Under the pieces are notes generated by a model. The model made no database searches. It saw only the letters and a program-made list of their open reading frames with translations, and was not told the DNA's origin. Source: Planctomycetota bacterium (GTDB taxonomy: Bacteria; Planctomycetota; UBA1135; GCA-002686595). From it: DNA of 64,000 nt. Positions 49,000 through 58,166 of the stretch are shown piece by piece. The stretch's first letter is position 1. Each line of letters begins with the position of its first letter. The stretch covers positions 172,773 to 236,772 of the forward strand of contig JAEUHY010000017.1 in NCBI GenBank assembly GCA_016795325.1. Direction: 5' to 3'. The position numbers and the translations under genes are program-made.

Positions 49000-50121
49000 A
49001 TGGGCGCACTCACCTCGAAAACCGCTGCGACTGGGCTGCTCTACGCAGTTCTGTGCGGCGCCGCAACCTGGTGGGCCGAACGCGAGAAGCTCGGCCTGGC
49101 GACGGATGCGCGGCCCGCGGTGTTGCGCGAGCTCGTGCGCGAGAAGCGTCCCGCGGAAGTGCTGTTCTTCGGAAGCTCGCAGACGGCGCGCGGCATCCGG
49201 CCCGAGGCGTTCGAGGCACGCTGGCGCGAGTTGAAGGGCGAAGAGATCCGCGCGGTGAATCTGGCGACGCTCGGATCCGCTCGACAGATCAGCTTCCTCA
49301 CGCTCGAGGACTGGCTCGAGCACAATCCCGCGCCGCACACGATCGTCGTCGAGTGCGGAATGCAGTCCGACCGGCCCGAGTGGTTCCACGAGCTCTCGAC
49401 GCGCTTCATGGACCTGCGCGACGCGCGGCGCAACGTGCGCTACCGGCCGTACCTGTTCCGCCGTTCGCGCGACATGGCCAGCGCCAAGAAGCGCGCCGAG
49501 CAGTTCGATCCGGGCGGCGTGTTCCGCGCGCTCGACCGTTTCGCGATGCACTTGGAGTTCAGCTTGGAAGCTGCCGGCCGCGGTCCCGAGGACCTCGTGC
49601 GCTTCGCGTTCAACTACGTCGCGAGCGGCGGCAAGTCGGTGTACTGGATGCCGCACGAGCCGACGATGCTCCACGTGATCGAGCGCCACGTGCGCGAGTC
49701 CGGCTTCTACCGCATCGAACCGCTGTGGGACGAAGGCGTGCGCGGGCGCGAGCGCGTCACCGAACTCGCAGCCAAGCGCGACTACGAGAAGATGGTCAAC
49801 TTCCGCTGGGAGGACTCAGGCCAGCCCGATCCGTTCGCGGACGAAGGCAAGTTCCTGCCCACGCGCTTGTACGGCGTGCTGCTGAGCGAGCTGTGCGCGC
49901 GGCGCGGCATCCGCCTCGTGTTCGCCGAGTTGCCCGAGTTCCGCACCGGGCCGCTCTACCCCAAGCAGATCGAGTTCCACCGCACGCTGGGCGAGCTGTT
50001 CCTCGCCGATCGCGCGGTGTTCTACCGCGAGGAGAACTTCCAGGATCCGGGGCACCTGAGCCTCGACGGCGCCGAGTTGTACTCGCGCGCGCTGGCGGAA
50101 TTCCTCGCCGCGCCACGCTGA
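49000..50121 (+). CDS. SGNH-hydrolase-like partner of the acyltransferase
   Basis: The 373-residue protein has an N-terminal hydrophobic segment (TGLLYAVLCGAATWW) and a periplasmic SGNH-like domain. Block I reads VLFFGSSQTARGIRP, with the nucleophile Ser in GSSQ and an Arg typical of DltD/AlgX-like members; LATLGSARQIS may be block II; DPGHLSLDGAELYSRALAEF near the end supplies the Asp-x-x-His pair. Proteins of this type finish the transfer of acyl groups exported by MBOAT enzymes. The ATG at 49000 lies two bases after the acyltransferase stop, so the pair is an operon. A strong hairpin follows at 50140-50177. Confidence 0.85.
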   Translation: MGALTSKTAATGLLYAVLCGAATWWAEREKLGLATDARPAVLRELVREKRPAEVLFFGSSQTARGIRPEAFEARWRELKGEEIRAVNLATLGSARQISFLTLEDWLEHNPAPHTIVVECGMQSDRPEWFHELSTRFMDLRDARRNVRYRPYLFRRSRDMASAKKRAEQFDPGGVFRALDRFAMHLEFSLEAAGRGPEDLVRFAFNYVASGGKSVYWMPHEPTMLHVIERHVRESGFYRIEPLWDEGVRGRERVTELAAKRDYEKMVNFRWEDSGQPDPFADEGKFLPTRLYGVLLSELCARRGIRLVFAELPEFRTGPLYPKQIEFHRTLGELFLADRAVFYREENFQDPGHLSLDGAELYSRALAEFLAAPR

Positions 50122-50139
50122 GAGGGCGCACACAAAGCG

Positions 50140-50177
50140 ACGAGCCCTCGCCCGGCCGAAGCGGGGCGAGGGCTCGT
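50140..50177. terminator. 14-bp perfect hairpin between convergent genes
   Basis: ACGAGCCCTCGCCC (50140-50153) pairs perfectly with GGGCGAGGGCTCGT (50164-50177) around a 10-base loop. It lies between the stops of the convergent genes 49000-50121 and 50213-51271. The minus-strand exit has a weak T-rich stretch (GCTTTGTG) and the plus-strand exit has none. It probably blocks read-through from both sides. Confidence 0.7.
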
Positions 50178-50212
50178 GGTGCGGCGGCGTGCGAGCCGCG
50201 CGCCCTACCGAA

Positions 50213-51271
50213 TCAGGGACAGATCGTGGCGCGCGCGGCGTTCGTCAAGCCGGTCGTGATCGGGCTCTGCGGATCGCGCGACCAGTACTGCATGAAGACC
50301 TCGCGGCCGGGGTAGAGCGCGGGGTCGATGAAGGACTGCACGTAGGCGCTCAGAGCGAGCGAGTACGTCCCGGTGCAGTCGCCGCCGCCCACGGTCCCGC
50401 CCGAACCTTGGATCGGCGTGCGCGTCGTCGGCGGCGTGATGCACAGGAAGCCGCCTTGGAACGGCGCGTTGCCCGCGGCGAAGCCGTAGAACAAGAGGCC
50501 CGAACGTTCGCTCAGCACGTTGCTCGCGGTGACGTTGCAAGCCGCCGGCGAGGAATAGCTCGGCGTGCCGCTGATGGCGATCGCTGGCGTGCAGCCGAGG
50601 CTGTTCACCTTGGCCGTGCAATACGTCGCCGGCGTCGGGCAGGTCCAATTGCCGCGCAGCGTGCCGGTGATCGTGATCGAGCCGGTCGCACCGGTGCCCG
50701 GGTCGACGAAGGCGAAGCTCGTGTTGACCGGCAGCACGAGGGACAGGTTGTTGAAGCTCTGCGTCAACGTGCCCGACTGCGACTGCGGCGTCGAAACCAG
50801 GCCGGCGAGCGGCGTGTTCGAAGGCGTGCCGCCCAGCGTGGTCACGACCAGCGTGCCCTGCAGCGCCGTGACCGTGACGCTGGCCGTGAACGGGCCGCTC
50901 ACGCCGATCGGAAAGCTGGGCGAGCTGAACGCGAGGTGCAGGTTGTTGACCTGGATCGTCGCCAGGGGCGGCAGGAAGGGGAAGATGTTGTTGATCTTGC
51001 CGTTCAGGTTGGGCGTCACGAGCGCGTCGCCCGTGCCGGACAGCAGGCCGCTGGCGATCGGATCGCTCCCCGAAGGCGTGAGCACCATCCCGGTCGTCCC
51101 GGACATCTGGAACGCCGTGGACGGGTTGCCGACGATCGCGCCCAGGCTGCTCGTGCCCGACCAATTGAAGTTGGACTGGGCCTGGTCGATCGCGAAGGTG
51201 AACGCGCCCTGGGCGTGGGAAATGGCCGTGCAGGCGAGGAGGGCCGCTGCGGTGGTGAGTGTGCGGAGCAT
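50213..51271 (-). CDS. Secreted protein with diverged C-terminal YCTAG module
   Basis: The 352-residue product has a signal peptide (LTTAAALLACTAISHAQ). The mature N-terminal region (about 21-215) is beta-rich and Thr/Ser/Gly-rich: FAIDQAQSNFNWSGTSSLG, then a lipocalin/YceI-like FTASVTVTALQGTLVV and GSITITGTLRGNW. The C-terminal part is a diverged YCTAG module: TYCTAKVNSLGCTPAIA, RSGLLFYGFA, GGFLCITPPTTRT, GDCTGTYSLAL and YWSRDPQSP, with the cysteine positions retained. The FDQAQSNFNWSG-like opening, which repeats a solubilised 'I-D-x-x-x-S-x-x-x-W' motif, is seen in YceI-type proteins, but the match is partial. The start at 51271 suits the signal peptide. Role unknown. Confidence 0.78.
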   Translation of the reverse strand: MLRTLTTAAALLACTAISHAQGAFTFAIDQAQSNFNWSGTSSLGAIVGNPSTAFQMSGTTGMVLTPSGSDPIASGLLSGTGDALVTPNLNGKINNIFPFLPPLATIQVNNLHLAFSSPSFPIGVSGPFTASVTVTALQGTLVVTTLGGTPSNTPLAGLVSTPQSQSGTLTQSFNNLSLVLPVNTSFAFVDPGTGATGSITITGTLRGNWTCPTPATYCTAKVNSLGCTPAIAISGTPSYSSPAACNVTASNVLSERSGLLFYGFAAGNAPFQGGFLCITPPTTRTPIQGSGGTVGGGDCTGTYSLALSAYVQSFIDPALYPGREVFMQYWSRDPQSPITTGLTNAARATICP

Positions 51272-51357
51272 GGCGGATGGTGGTGAGTGTCCGGGGGGAG
51301 CGCGCACAAGGCGTGCGAAGAAAGCGAAACCGCTCGAAACCTGAGCATACTCCCTCG

Positions 51358-51440
51358 CGTCGAACGGAGACGTTGGCGTTCCTCCGTCGAACGGAGCACG
51401 TTCGCGTCCGTGCGTCGAACGGGGCCGTTCGCGCCCTCGC
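51358..51440. repeat. Three tandem copies of a 27-28-base repeat
   Basis: CGTCGAACGG begins at 51358, 51385 and 51413, and each copy is followed by a related CGTT-containing half (ACGTTGGCGT, ACGTTCGCGT, CCGTTCGCGC). The array lies between divergent secreted-protein genes. It may be a multi-site operator or a slipped duplication. Units abut without distinct spacers and there are only three. Confidence 0.6.
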
Positions 51441-51569
51441 GCGGCCCGCAGGCCGGCGCGCGGAGCGGCGGCCAGGGCCGACGGGCCCGCCCCGCGGTCG
51501 CAGTTCCTGGCCAACCGACCTACGATGCTGCCCTTCCCGAAACTAGGCGTGCCTCGCCCCCACCATCGA

Positions 51570-53201
51570 ATGCGTTTCGCCGTAAGCCTCCTCGCCGTCC
51601 TCTCCCTGTGCTCCAGCGCCGCCGCCGACATCATCGCGGTGCGCTTCACCAGCCCCAAGGTCGCCAACCGCTACAAGGACCACCTGGTCTCGCGCGGCGG
51701 CGAATTGGTGGTCATGGGCGAGCAGTTCGACGATCCCGGCGCCACCAGCGGCGCGCCGGGGCTGGGCGGCGGCGGCGGCCGCGCTCCCTACAGCCTGATC
51801 GTCGCCGACCAGAACGATCCGACGAACGTCTCGTACAAGATCGAGATCGACAAGGACGGCAAAGAGAAGATCATCCGCAACAAGAAGAAGGTCGTCGTCA
51901 TCGCGGCCGAGGACACCGTCGGCGCGATGGTGATCGTGAAGGACGGCACGCTGGCGACGTTCGCCGCGGACTACGCCGAGCGCAAGCGCGAGGTCGACGT
52001 GCTGCTCGCCGATCGCGACAGCAAGCCCAAGGGCAGCCCCGAGTGGATGAGCGTGCACCAGCGCGCGCTCATGAACATGGAGCGGCTCGAGTCGTGGCTG
52101 CGCTCGACGTTGTATCCGGGCGCCGCGGACAAGCTCGCCAAGGAGATCGCCAAGCAGCGCAAGCTCGCCACGGCCGACGCGGTGCGGCAGCGCAAGGATG
52201 CCGCGCTGGCCTCGCTGAAGAGCGTGCCGACCCCGCCGGAACTGATCGAGGTCGCCAAGAACATCTCGGGCGGCGCCGACAACTTCAAAGTGCAGGAGAG
52301 CCTGCACGTGCGCATCATCTACCGCGACACGATCGCCGATGAGCGCGTGAAGAGCCTGCTCACGCTGTCGGAGGAAATCATCGACGCCTTCCGCGTCGAG
52401 TTCGTCGACCCCTACCTCGATCCGAGCTACGAGGACTACATCCCCGAGCACATGTTCGCGGAGTTCTTCTTCGGCTACGACGACGTCGTCAAGCAGGAGC
52501 GCTACTGGACGGAGTTCTACAAGAGCTCCTGGGGCGATCGGAAAGAGGAGCGGCTCAAGTCGCCCGGCACGGGCCTGCAGCGCACCGTCGCGCCGTACAT
52601 CGTCCACTACTGGCGCACCGACGAAGGCACGAACTTCGAGGGCATCATCTCGCACAGCCTCGGCCACGACCTCGCGCAGTGCCACTTCGACAAGCGCCGC
52701 ATGGGCATGTCGCAGGACTGGATCGGCGAGGGCCTCGCGCTGTTCGTCTCGCTCGAGTGGCTGGGCAGCAACACGGTGACCTGCGTCGCGTTCAAGGACC
52801 CGATCGCGGGCCGCTCGACGACCAAGCCCAAGGGCGGCAAGGAAGGCGACAAGACCGTGCAGCTCGGCATGCGCGACTACTTCAACGCGCTGGCGCTCGA
52901 GAAGGGCGTGAAGCTCGACAAGATGGCGCTCAAGACGACGGCGGACTTCGACGATCCCGACATCGCCAAGTCGTGGAGCATGATGGATTACTTCGCGAAG
53001 AAGACCAGCCGCGAGGGCCAGCTGTTCCTGCGCGCCGCGTGCGACAAGGCGCGCACGCCCGCGACCTTCATCAACGACTGGCGCGCCAAGGGCGAGGAGA
53101 TCTTCGAGATCCAGGGCAAGGACGTGTTCGCGCACGTCGACGCCGCCTGGCGTGAGTACGCGGAGATGGGTCAGGAGACCGGCGACACGCGCCGCAAGTA
53201 A
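51570..53201 (+). CDS. Secreted peptidase-MA-like protein with altered zinc motif
   Basis: The 543-residue product has a signal peptide (RFAVSLLAVLSLCSSAAA) starting at the ATG at 51570. The first part carries charged strands (VSYKIEIDKDGKEKIIRNKK) and a coiled region. The C-terminal half resembles peptidase MA (gluzincin) domains: HVRIIYRDT, a helical region, then ISHSLGHDLAQC and WIGEGLALFVSLEW. In active members the zinc helix is H-E-x-x-H; here it is HSLGH, so the general-base Glu is replaced by Ser, while the downstream GEGLA glutamate ligand is kept. The protein is probably an inactive or unusual family member. The gene is followed by a strong hairpin at 53248-53278. Confidence 0.82.
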   Translation: MRFAVSLLAVLSLCSSAAADIIAVRFTSPKVANRYKDHLVSRGGELVVMGEQFDDPGATSGAPGLGGGGGRAPYSLIVADQNDPTNVSYKIEIDKDGKEKIIRNKKKVVVIAAEDTVGAMVIVKDGTLATFAADYAERKREVDVLLADRDSKPKGSPEWMSVHQRALMNMERLESWLRSTLYPGAADKLAKEIAKQRKLATADAVRQRKDAALASLKSVPTPPELIEVAKNISGGADNFKVQESLHVRIIYRDTIADERVKSLLTLSEEIIDAFRVEFVDPYLDPSYEDYIPEHMFAEFFFGYDDVVKQERYWTEFYKSSWGDRKEERLKSPGTGLQRTVAPYIVHYWRTDEGTNFEGIISHSLGHDLAQCHFDKRRMGMSQDWIGEGLALFVSLEWLGSNTVTCVAFKDPIAGRSTTKPKGGKEGDKTVQLGMRDYFNALALEKGVKLDKMALKTTADFDDPDIAKSWSMMDYFAKKTSREGQLFLRAACDKARTPATFINDWRAKGEEIFEIQGKDVFAHVDAAWREYAEMGQETGDTRRK

Positions 53202-53247
53202 CTCCTCCACCCACGCGCGCCGCGCAAGGCGGGCAGGACCGTGATTG

Positions 53248-53278
53248 CGGGCCGTTGGCGCTTGGCGCCAGCGGCCCG
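53248..53278 (+). terminator. Strong intergenic hairpin
   Basis: CGGGCCGTTGGCGC (53248-53261) pairs with GCGCCAGCGGCCCG (53265-53278) with one G-T-type mismatch around a three-base loop, followed by TTCGCTTTC. It lies 46 bases after the stop of 51570-53201, so it is a likely terminator. Confidence 0.65.
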
Positions 53279-53418
53279 TTCGCTTTCGGGGGCGCAAGGC
53301 GACTTCGCGGCCCCCGCGCCTTCCCGCGGGTGGGTCGCGCGAATCCAGGCGCCTGAGGGTCTGGAGCGGGGCCGGCCGATTTCTCCGTCCGACCTGCCCC
53401 GACCGGAGAGCCTCCACT

Positions 53419-55074
53419 ATGTCCGACCTTTCGCGCCGTATCACGATCCGCACCCGCCTGTTCTGCCTGGGCGGCCTGGGCCTGCTCGCGGCCCTGCTCG
53501 CGGCCACCACTGGCCTGTGGGGCGTCCGCGAGGTGTCCGTCGGTGCGCACGAGATCGAGCGCGCGGGCCAGGCTCTGCGCAACCACCTCGAGGGCGACAT
53601 GATGCACGACGCGCTGCGCGGCGACGTGCTCGCGTCGCTGCTCGCGCAGACCCCGGCGGAGCGCGAGGCCGTGCTCGAAGACGTGGCCGAACACGCGGCG
53701 AAGTTCCGCGAGTTGCTCGCCGCCAACCACGAGTTGCAGCTCGAGTCGCCGCTGGCCGAAGCGCTCGACGCGGTCGGACCTTCGCTCGACGACTACATCG
53801 CTTCCGCCGAGTCGACCGTGGCCTTGGCCGTGAAGGACCGCGACGCCGCCCGCGCGGCGCTCGGCGGGTTCCACAAGGCCTTCGAAGAGCTCGAAGGCCG
53901 CATGGAAGTCGTCAGCGACAAGATCGAAGAGTTCGCCACGGCGACGGCGAGCGCTGCGCGCCAGTCGCAGTCGGAAGCTCAACGCGCGACGGCGCTGCTC
54001 GGAATCGTGGCCGTCGTCGCTCTGCTGTTCAGCGCCTGGGCCATCGGCCGCACGATCAGCGTGCCGCTGCGCCAGTTGATCCGCAGCGTGCACGAAATCG
54101 CGCAGGGCGACGGCGATCTGACGCGCCGCCTGGACGAGTCGGGCAGCGACGAGCTCGCCGAACTGTGCCGCGGCTTCAACGCCTTCGTCGGCAAGCTGGA
54201 CCAGCTGCTCGGTGAAATCCGCGCCGCGGCGACGACGCTGCAGGCCCAGGTGAGCGAAGTGGCGGACGATGCGGAGACGATCGCCTCCGGCGTCGAGCGC
54301 CAGCGCAAGAGCCTGGAGCAGACCGCGGCGAGCCTGACGGAGATCACCAGCACGCTCGAAACCAGCGCCGACAACACCGCTCAGGCTGGAAAGCTCGTCG
54401 AGCAGACGCGCGAACTCGCCGAACGCGGCGACCGCATCGCGCTCGGCGCGGCGGACTCGATGCGCACGCTGGACCAGTCCTCCGCCAAGATCGCTTCGAT
54501 CGTCGGGATCATCGACGACATCGCCTTCCAAACCAACCTGCTCGCGCTCAACGCCGCCGTCGAAGCGGCGCGCGCCGGCGAGCAGGGCCGCGGCTTCGCG
54601 GTGGTCGCCTCCGAGGTCCGCAACCTCGCGCAACGCTCCGCCGACTCGGCGCGTGAGATCAAGTCGCTCATCGAACGCTCCGTGTCGCAGGTCGGCTCGA
54701 GCACGTCGCAGGTGCAGGACTCCGGCGCTGCGCTCCGAGAGATCCAGCGCGCCGTGCAGGGCGTCGCCCGCACGATGGGCGAGATCGTGACCGCCTCGCG
54801 CGAGCAGTCGGCCGGCGTGCAGCAGATCAACGGCGCCATCGCGCAGATCGACGGCGTCGTGCAAGACACCGCGAGCCGCACGCAGGGCCTCACGCGGGCC
54901 GCGGAATCGATGTCTTCGGACGCCGCGCACCTGGGCGAACTGGTCGCGCGCTTCCGCTTGAGCTCAGGCCCGGCCCACAGCGACAACGAAGCGCCGCCCA
55001 GCGCTCTTCCGAGCGATTCCGACGACGAGGCGAGCAACTTCCAACGCCGCCCGCGCGCACTGGTCGGCGTCTGA
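53419..55074 (+). CDS. Methyl-accepting chemotaxis protein
   Basis: The 551-residue receptor has a first membrane helix at about 15-35 ([18 protein letters not shown]), a periplasmic helical sensor domain (about 36-195), and a second membrane helix (about 197-213, [17 protein letters not shown]). A HAMP domain follows ([20 protein letters not shown]), then a signalling coiled coil. The highly conserved tip, [19 protein letters not shown] then [17 protein letters not shown], is complete. The Glu/Gln-rich methylation helices are present, but the C-terminus has no NWETF-type tether. The ATG at 53419 has GGAG ten bases upstream. No other chemotaxis genes are nearby, so it presumably feeds a distant signalling complex. 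Confidence 0.94.
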   Translation: MSDLSRRITIRTRLFCLGGLGLLAALLAATTGLWGVREVSVGAHEIERAGQALRNHLEGDMMHDALRGDVLASLLAQTPAEREAVLEDVAEHAAKFRELLAANHELQLESPLAEALDAVGPSLDDYIASAESTVALAVKDRDAARAALGGFHKAFEELEGRMEVVSDKIEEFATATASAARQSQSEAQRATALLGIVAVVALLFSAWAIGRTISVPLRQLIRSVHEIAQGDGDLTRRLDESGSDELAELCRGFNAFVGKLDQLLGEIRAAATTLQAQVSEVADDAETIASGVERQRKSLEQTAASLTEITSTLETSADNTAQAGKLVEQTRELAERGDRIALGAADSMRTLDQSSAKIASIVGIIDDIAFQTNLLALNAAVEAARAGEQGRGFAVVASEVRNLAQRSADSAREIKSLIERSVSQVGSSTSQVQDSGAALREIQRAVQGVARTMGEIVTASREQSAGVQQINGAIAQIDGVVQDTASRTQGLTRAAESMSSDAAHLGELVARFRLSSGPAHSDNEAPPSALPSDSDDEASNFQRRPRALVGV

Positions 55075-55113
55075 GCCGCGCACGCGACGGCTAGGCGCCG
55101 AGCTCCCAGGCGC

Positions 55114-56451
55114 TCAGCCGGCCGGCGGTGCGACAGCGCGTTCGCGCAGCGCTTGTGCGGCGGCGAGGCCCGCTTTGCGCCCGCTGACCCAGGCCCACAG
55201 GAAGTTGAAGCCGCCGATGCGGCCGATCACGTCGAGCACTTCGCCGGCGAAGTACAGCCCGGGGATCGAACGCGCCTCGAGCGTCTTGGTCACGACCTCG
55301 TCGAGCGCGATGCCTCCGCCCGTGACTTCGGCGGTGCGGTAGCCCTCGTTGCCCGCCACCGCGAGCGGACAGGCCGCGAGCGCGCGCACCAGGCGCTTGC
55401 GCTCGTCGCGCGTGAGCTCGGCGAGCTTGCGTCCGCCTGGCGCCTGCGCGAGCGCGACGAGGCGCGCCACGAGCCGCCGCGGCAACACTTCGCGCAGCAC
55501 ACCTTCCACGCTGCGCGAGCCGCCCGCGAGCAGGCGCTTCTCCCACTCGGCCGCGTCGAACCCGAGCCAGGCGGCCACGAGTTGGACCTGCTCGGCGCCG
55601 GGCGCGGTGACGTGCCGCGACATGTCGAGCGCGACGGGGCCGCTGAAGCCGCGGTGCGTGAACAGGAAGTCGCCGGCGCTGCGGTCCAGCTCCTTGTCGC
55701 CGGCGTACGCGCGCACTTCGACGCGCAGCGAGACGCCGGCGAGCTCTCCCCAGGCGGGATCGGCGCTGATCAGCGGCGCCAACGCCGGATAGGTCGTGTG
55801 CACACGCAGCCCGAGCGCGCGCGCGGCCTCGAATCCGAAGCCGTCGCTGCCGGTCTTGGGCAGCGAGAGTCCGCCCGTGGCGAGCACCACCGACTGCGCG
55901 CGCAGCAGCGCGCCGCCTTCGAACTCGAGCTCGAAGCGCGGCTCGTCCGCACGCTCGGGCGACCCGATGCGCCGCAGGGCCACCACACGTTCGCCCGCGC
56001 GCAGCTCGACGCCCGCCGCCGCGCACGCATTGAGCAATCCGTCGACGATCTCGCGCGGATCGTCGCTGGCGGGGAACACCTTGCCGGTGTCCTCGACCTT
56101 GAGCGCCACGCCCAGGTCCTGTTCGAAGAACGCGCGCACCTCGGCGAGCGGCCAGGAGGCGAACACGTTGCGCAGCGCGTTGCGCGAACCGGCGGTGAAG
56201 AAGTCCTCCAGCTCCGCCTGCGAGGGCAGGACGTTGCAGCGTCCCCCGCCGCTCACGCGGATCTTGGCGCCCGGCTTGGGGCGCGTCTCGACCAGCACCA
56301 CGCGCGCGCCCGCGCGACCGGCGAACAGCGCTGCGAGCAGTCCTGCCGCCCCGGCGCCGATCACGACCAACGGGATGACGACCAGTGGTTCGCTCGGCGC
56401 ACTGCGCTGCGAGGCGGAAGGCTCGCTAGAAGAATCTGGTGTCACTGCCAT
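55114..56451 (-). CDS. BaiN/RdsA-family FAD-dependent oxidoreductase
   Basis: The 445-residue flavoprotein belongs to the HI0933/BaiN family. It shows VVIGAGAAGLLAALFAGRA (dinucleotide loop, about 29-47), PGAKIRVSGGGRCNV (about 59-73), VVLATGGLSLPKTGSDGFGF, and the family end motif TGGGIALDEV, then LYFAGEVLDVIGRIGG, FNFLWAWVSG. Members bind FAD and are linked to reduction of unsaturated substrates, but the substrate here is unknown. The start at 56451 lies inside the end of the RRM gene (10-base overlap), so the two may be co-translated. A 22-residue Ser/Pro-rich leader precedes the core, with no export signal. Confidence 0.9.
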   Translation of the reverse strand: MAVTPDSSSEPSASQRSAPSEPLVVIPLVVIGAGAAGLLAALFAGRAGARVVLVETRPKPGAKIRVSGGGRCNVLPSQAELEDFFTAGSRNALRNVFASWPLAEVRAFFEQDLGVALKVEDTGKVFPASDDPREIVDGLLNACAAAGVELRAGERVVALRRIGSPERADEPRFELEFEGGALLRAQSVVLATGGLSLPKTGSDGFGFEAARALGLRVHTTYPALAPLISADPAWGELAGVSLRVEVRAYAGDKELDRSAGDFLFTHRGFSGPVALDMSRHVTAPGAEQVQLVAAWLGFDAAEWEKRLLAGGSRSVEGVLREVLPRRLVARLVALAQAPGGRKLAELTRDERKRLVRALAACPLAVAGNEGYRTAEVTGGGIALDEVVTKTLEARSIPGLYFAGEVLDVIGRIGGFNFLWAWVSGRKAGLAAAQALRERAVAPPAG

Positions 56452-57008
56452 CCGTCGTCGTCGTCACTGTACTTGCGCCAATCCTTGTGATCGCGCTCAT
56501 AGCCGTCCATTTTCGGTTGGCGGCGTTCGGTGTTGCGCTCGCGCTTGGCCGGACCGGGGCCCGGCCCGGCGGGGCCAGCGCTGGGGCCGCCGACGCGCGG
56601 GGACGGCGAGTGGCCGGCCGGCCGCGGCGCCGACGGACCACGATCGACGGCGGGCCGCTCGAAGCTGCGCGGCGGACGGTCGCCGATCGGCGCACCGGCC
56701 GGACGATCTCCGCGCGGCGCGAAACCGCCCGGGCCACGCGGCGGTCCGCCGGGGCCGCGCTCGCGTTCGCGCGCTTCGGTGACCGTCAACGGCCGGCCGT
56801 TCACCGGAGAGCCGTTCAGTCCGCGGATCGCCGCCGCGAGCTGTTCGGCGGTCTCCAACTCGACGAAGCCGAAGCCGCGCGAGCGGCCCGTTTCGCGGTC
56901 GAGGATGATGTCCGTCGACTTCACGACGCCGAAGGACTGGAACATGTTCTCGAGATCCGACTTGGTGAACGAGAACGGGAGGTTGCCGACGTAGACCCGG
57001 TGGACCAT
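56442..57008 (-). CDS. RRM-domain RNA-binding protein
   Basis: The 188-residue protein has one complete RNA-recognition motif (about 3-80). RNP2 reads RVYVGNLPF and RNP1 reads SRGFGFVELE, separated by TKSDLENMFQSFGVV. This is followed by a Gly/Pro/Arg-rich low-complexity tail and a charged end (SDDDDGW). Bacterial RRM proteins are usually small and may act in RNA folding or regulation; a tail this long is above the usual bacterial length. The gene ends ten bases inside the start of the oxidoreductase gene downstream. The ATG at 57008 opens directly on the RRM. Confidence 0.9.
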   Translation of the reverse strand: MVHRVYVGNLPFSFTKSDLENMFQSFGVVKSTDIILDRETGRSRGFGFVELETAEQLAAAIRGLNGSPVNGRPLTVTEARERERGPGGPPRGPGGFAPRGDRPAGAPIGDRPPRSFERPAVDRGPSAPRPAGHSPSPRVGGPSAGPAGPGPGPAKRERNTERRQPKMDGYERDHKDWRKYSDDDDGWQ

Positions 57009-57590
57009 GGCGCAGTCAAACCTTGCTTAGCCGGAGGCGGCTCGGACAGCGGCGCTCGCGCAAGTCGACGGCATCCAGCCGTCGGCGTGGTTGGAGTGCA
57101 AGCGCCGCGGAATCACTAGCGGACGAACGCCGTGCGTCGCGCGCGACGAACGGGCGTGGACGGTGTCGCGCAGGGTCGTGCTCGCGCGCCGCGGGCGGGC
57201 GCAGAACGGGGGCACAAGTGCGCGGTGGGACGCCATGGGCGGGAGCGAAAGCGAGGCGGGCGTGGAGCGCAGTGGGACGGTGTCGAGCGGCGCAACGCGC
57301 GGCGGCGTGCCGGGGGCCGACTCGATGGCGGGCGAGCGATGGGACTGCGTGGGCCTCGTGCGGTGCGGCGCACACACGCGCCGCAGCTTTGATGAGGCTA
57401 CCCCCACCTTCGCAAAACGGTCAAGGCGCCCCGGCGGCGTGCGGGCGCAACCGCTTTCGAGGCGCGCAGAAAGCTGAAACGGCGAGCGCGCGGCGCGCAT
57501 CAGAGGGGCGTCCGACACGGAACCGGCTGGTCGCTCGAAGTCCGAGTGGCGCCGCGAATTAGGACCGCACGGACCCTTCGACTCTCCGCC
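57009..57590. other. Intergenic region, nothing identified
   Basis: About 580 bases between divergent genes, very GC-rich and crossed by long open frames on both strands. Those frames have Arg- and Ser-rich sequence with no recognisable domain, so I treat them as chance frames. It presumably holds both promoters. Confidence 0.5.
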
Positions 57591-58166
57591 ATGCAACGCC
57601 GCACCTCGCTCACCCTCGCCAGCCTCGAGCTCGCCCTCGCCCCCAGCACCGTGTTCGCCGCACAGGCTCTTCGCCAGGCGCAAGCCGACGTGGTCGCGCC
57701 GCTCGTGGCGCCCCAGGAGAAGGGCGAGCGCGACGTGAAGCACTTCAACCTCGACAAGAGCAAGCTCGCCATCGAGGGCTACGACCCGGTGGCGTACTTC
57801 CCCGAGGGCGGCGGCAAGCCGCTCAAGGGCTCCGACAAGATCACCGTCACGCACAAGGGCGTCGTGTACCGCTTCGCGACGGAAGAGAACAAGGCGCTGT
57901 TCCTCAAGACGCCCGACAAGTTCGAGCCGCAGTACGGCGGCTGGTGCGCCTACGCAATGGCGCAGGGCGAGAAGGTCGAGATCGACCCCAAGTCGTTCAA
58001 GATCACCGACGGCAAGCTGTTCCTGTTCTACAAGTCGTTCTTCAACGACACGCGCGAGAAGTGGGTCAAGGAAGAAGCGCCGCTGACCAAGAAGGCTGAC
58101 GCGGGTTGGAAGACGATCCTCGAGAAGCCGGCGCCCAAGCAGTTCGAACTCGAGAGCGTGCGGTGA
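57591..58166 (+). CDS. YHS-domain protein, exported
   Basis: The 191-residue protein starts with a signal-like segment (TSLTLASLELALAPSTVFA). It carries a YHS-type metal-binding domain: AIEGYDPVAYFPEGG, then VTHKGVVYRFATEENKALFL and FEPQYGGWCAYAMAQG with the conserved Cys. Paired with DoxX, such proteins are thought to handle metal or redox chemistry in the periplasm; the metal is not certain. GTGA at its stop overlaps the DoxX start, so the two form an operon. Confidence 0.85.
   Translation: MQRRTSLTLASLELALAPSTVFAAQALRQAQADVVAPLVAPQEKGERDVKHFNLDKSKLAIEGYDPVAYFPEGGGKPLKGSDKITVTHKGVVYRFATEENKALFLKTPDKFEPQYGGWCAYAMAQGEKVEIDPKSFKITDGKLFLFYKSFFNDTREKWVKEEAPLTKKADAGWKTILEKPAPKQFELESVR

Noticed and set aside
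51358..51440. CRISPR array
   Set aside because: Only three short units, adjoining without distinct spacers, and no cas genes in the window.
51543..54930. Long minus-strand frames (727 and 619 codons)
   Set aside because: Antisense of the peptidase-like gene and the chemotaxis receptor, both well supported on the plus strand.
57027..57854. 275-codon minus-strand frame across the YHS gene start
   Set aside because: Antisense to the conserved YHS protein and lacking any domain.
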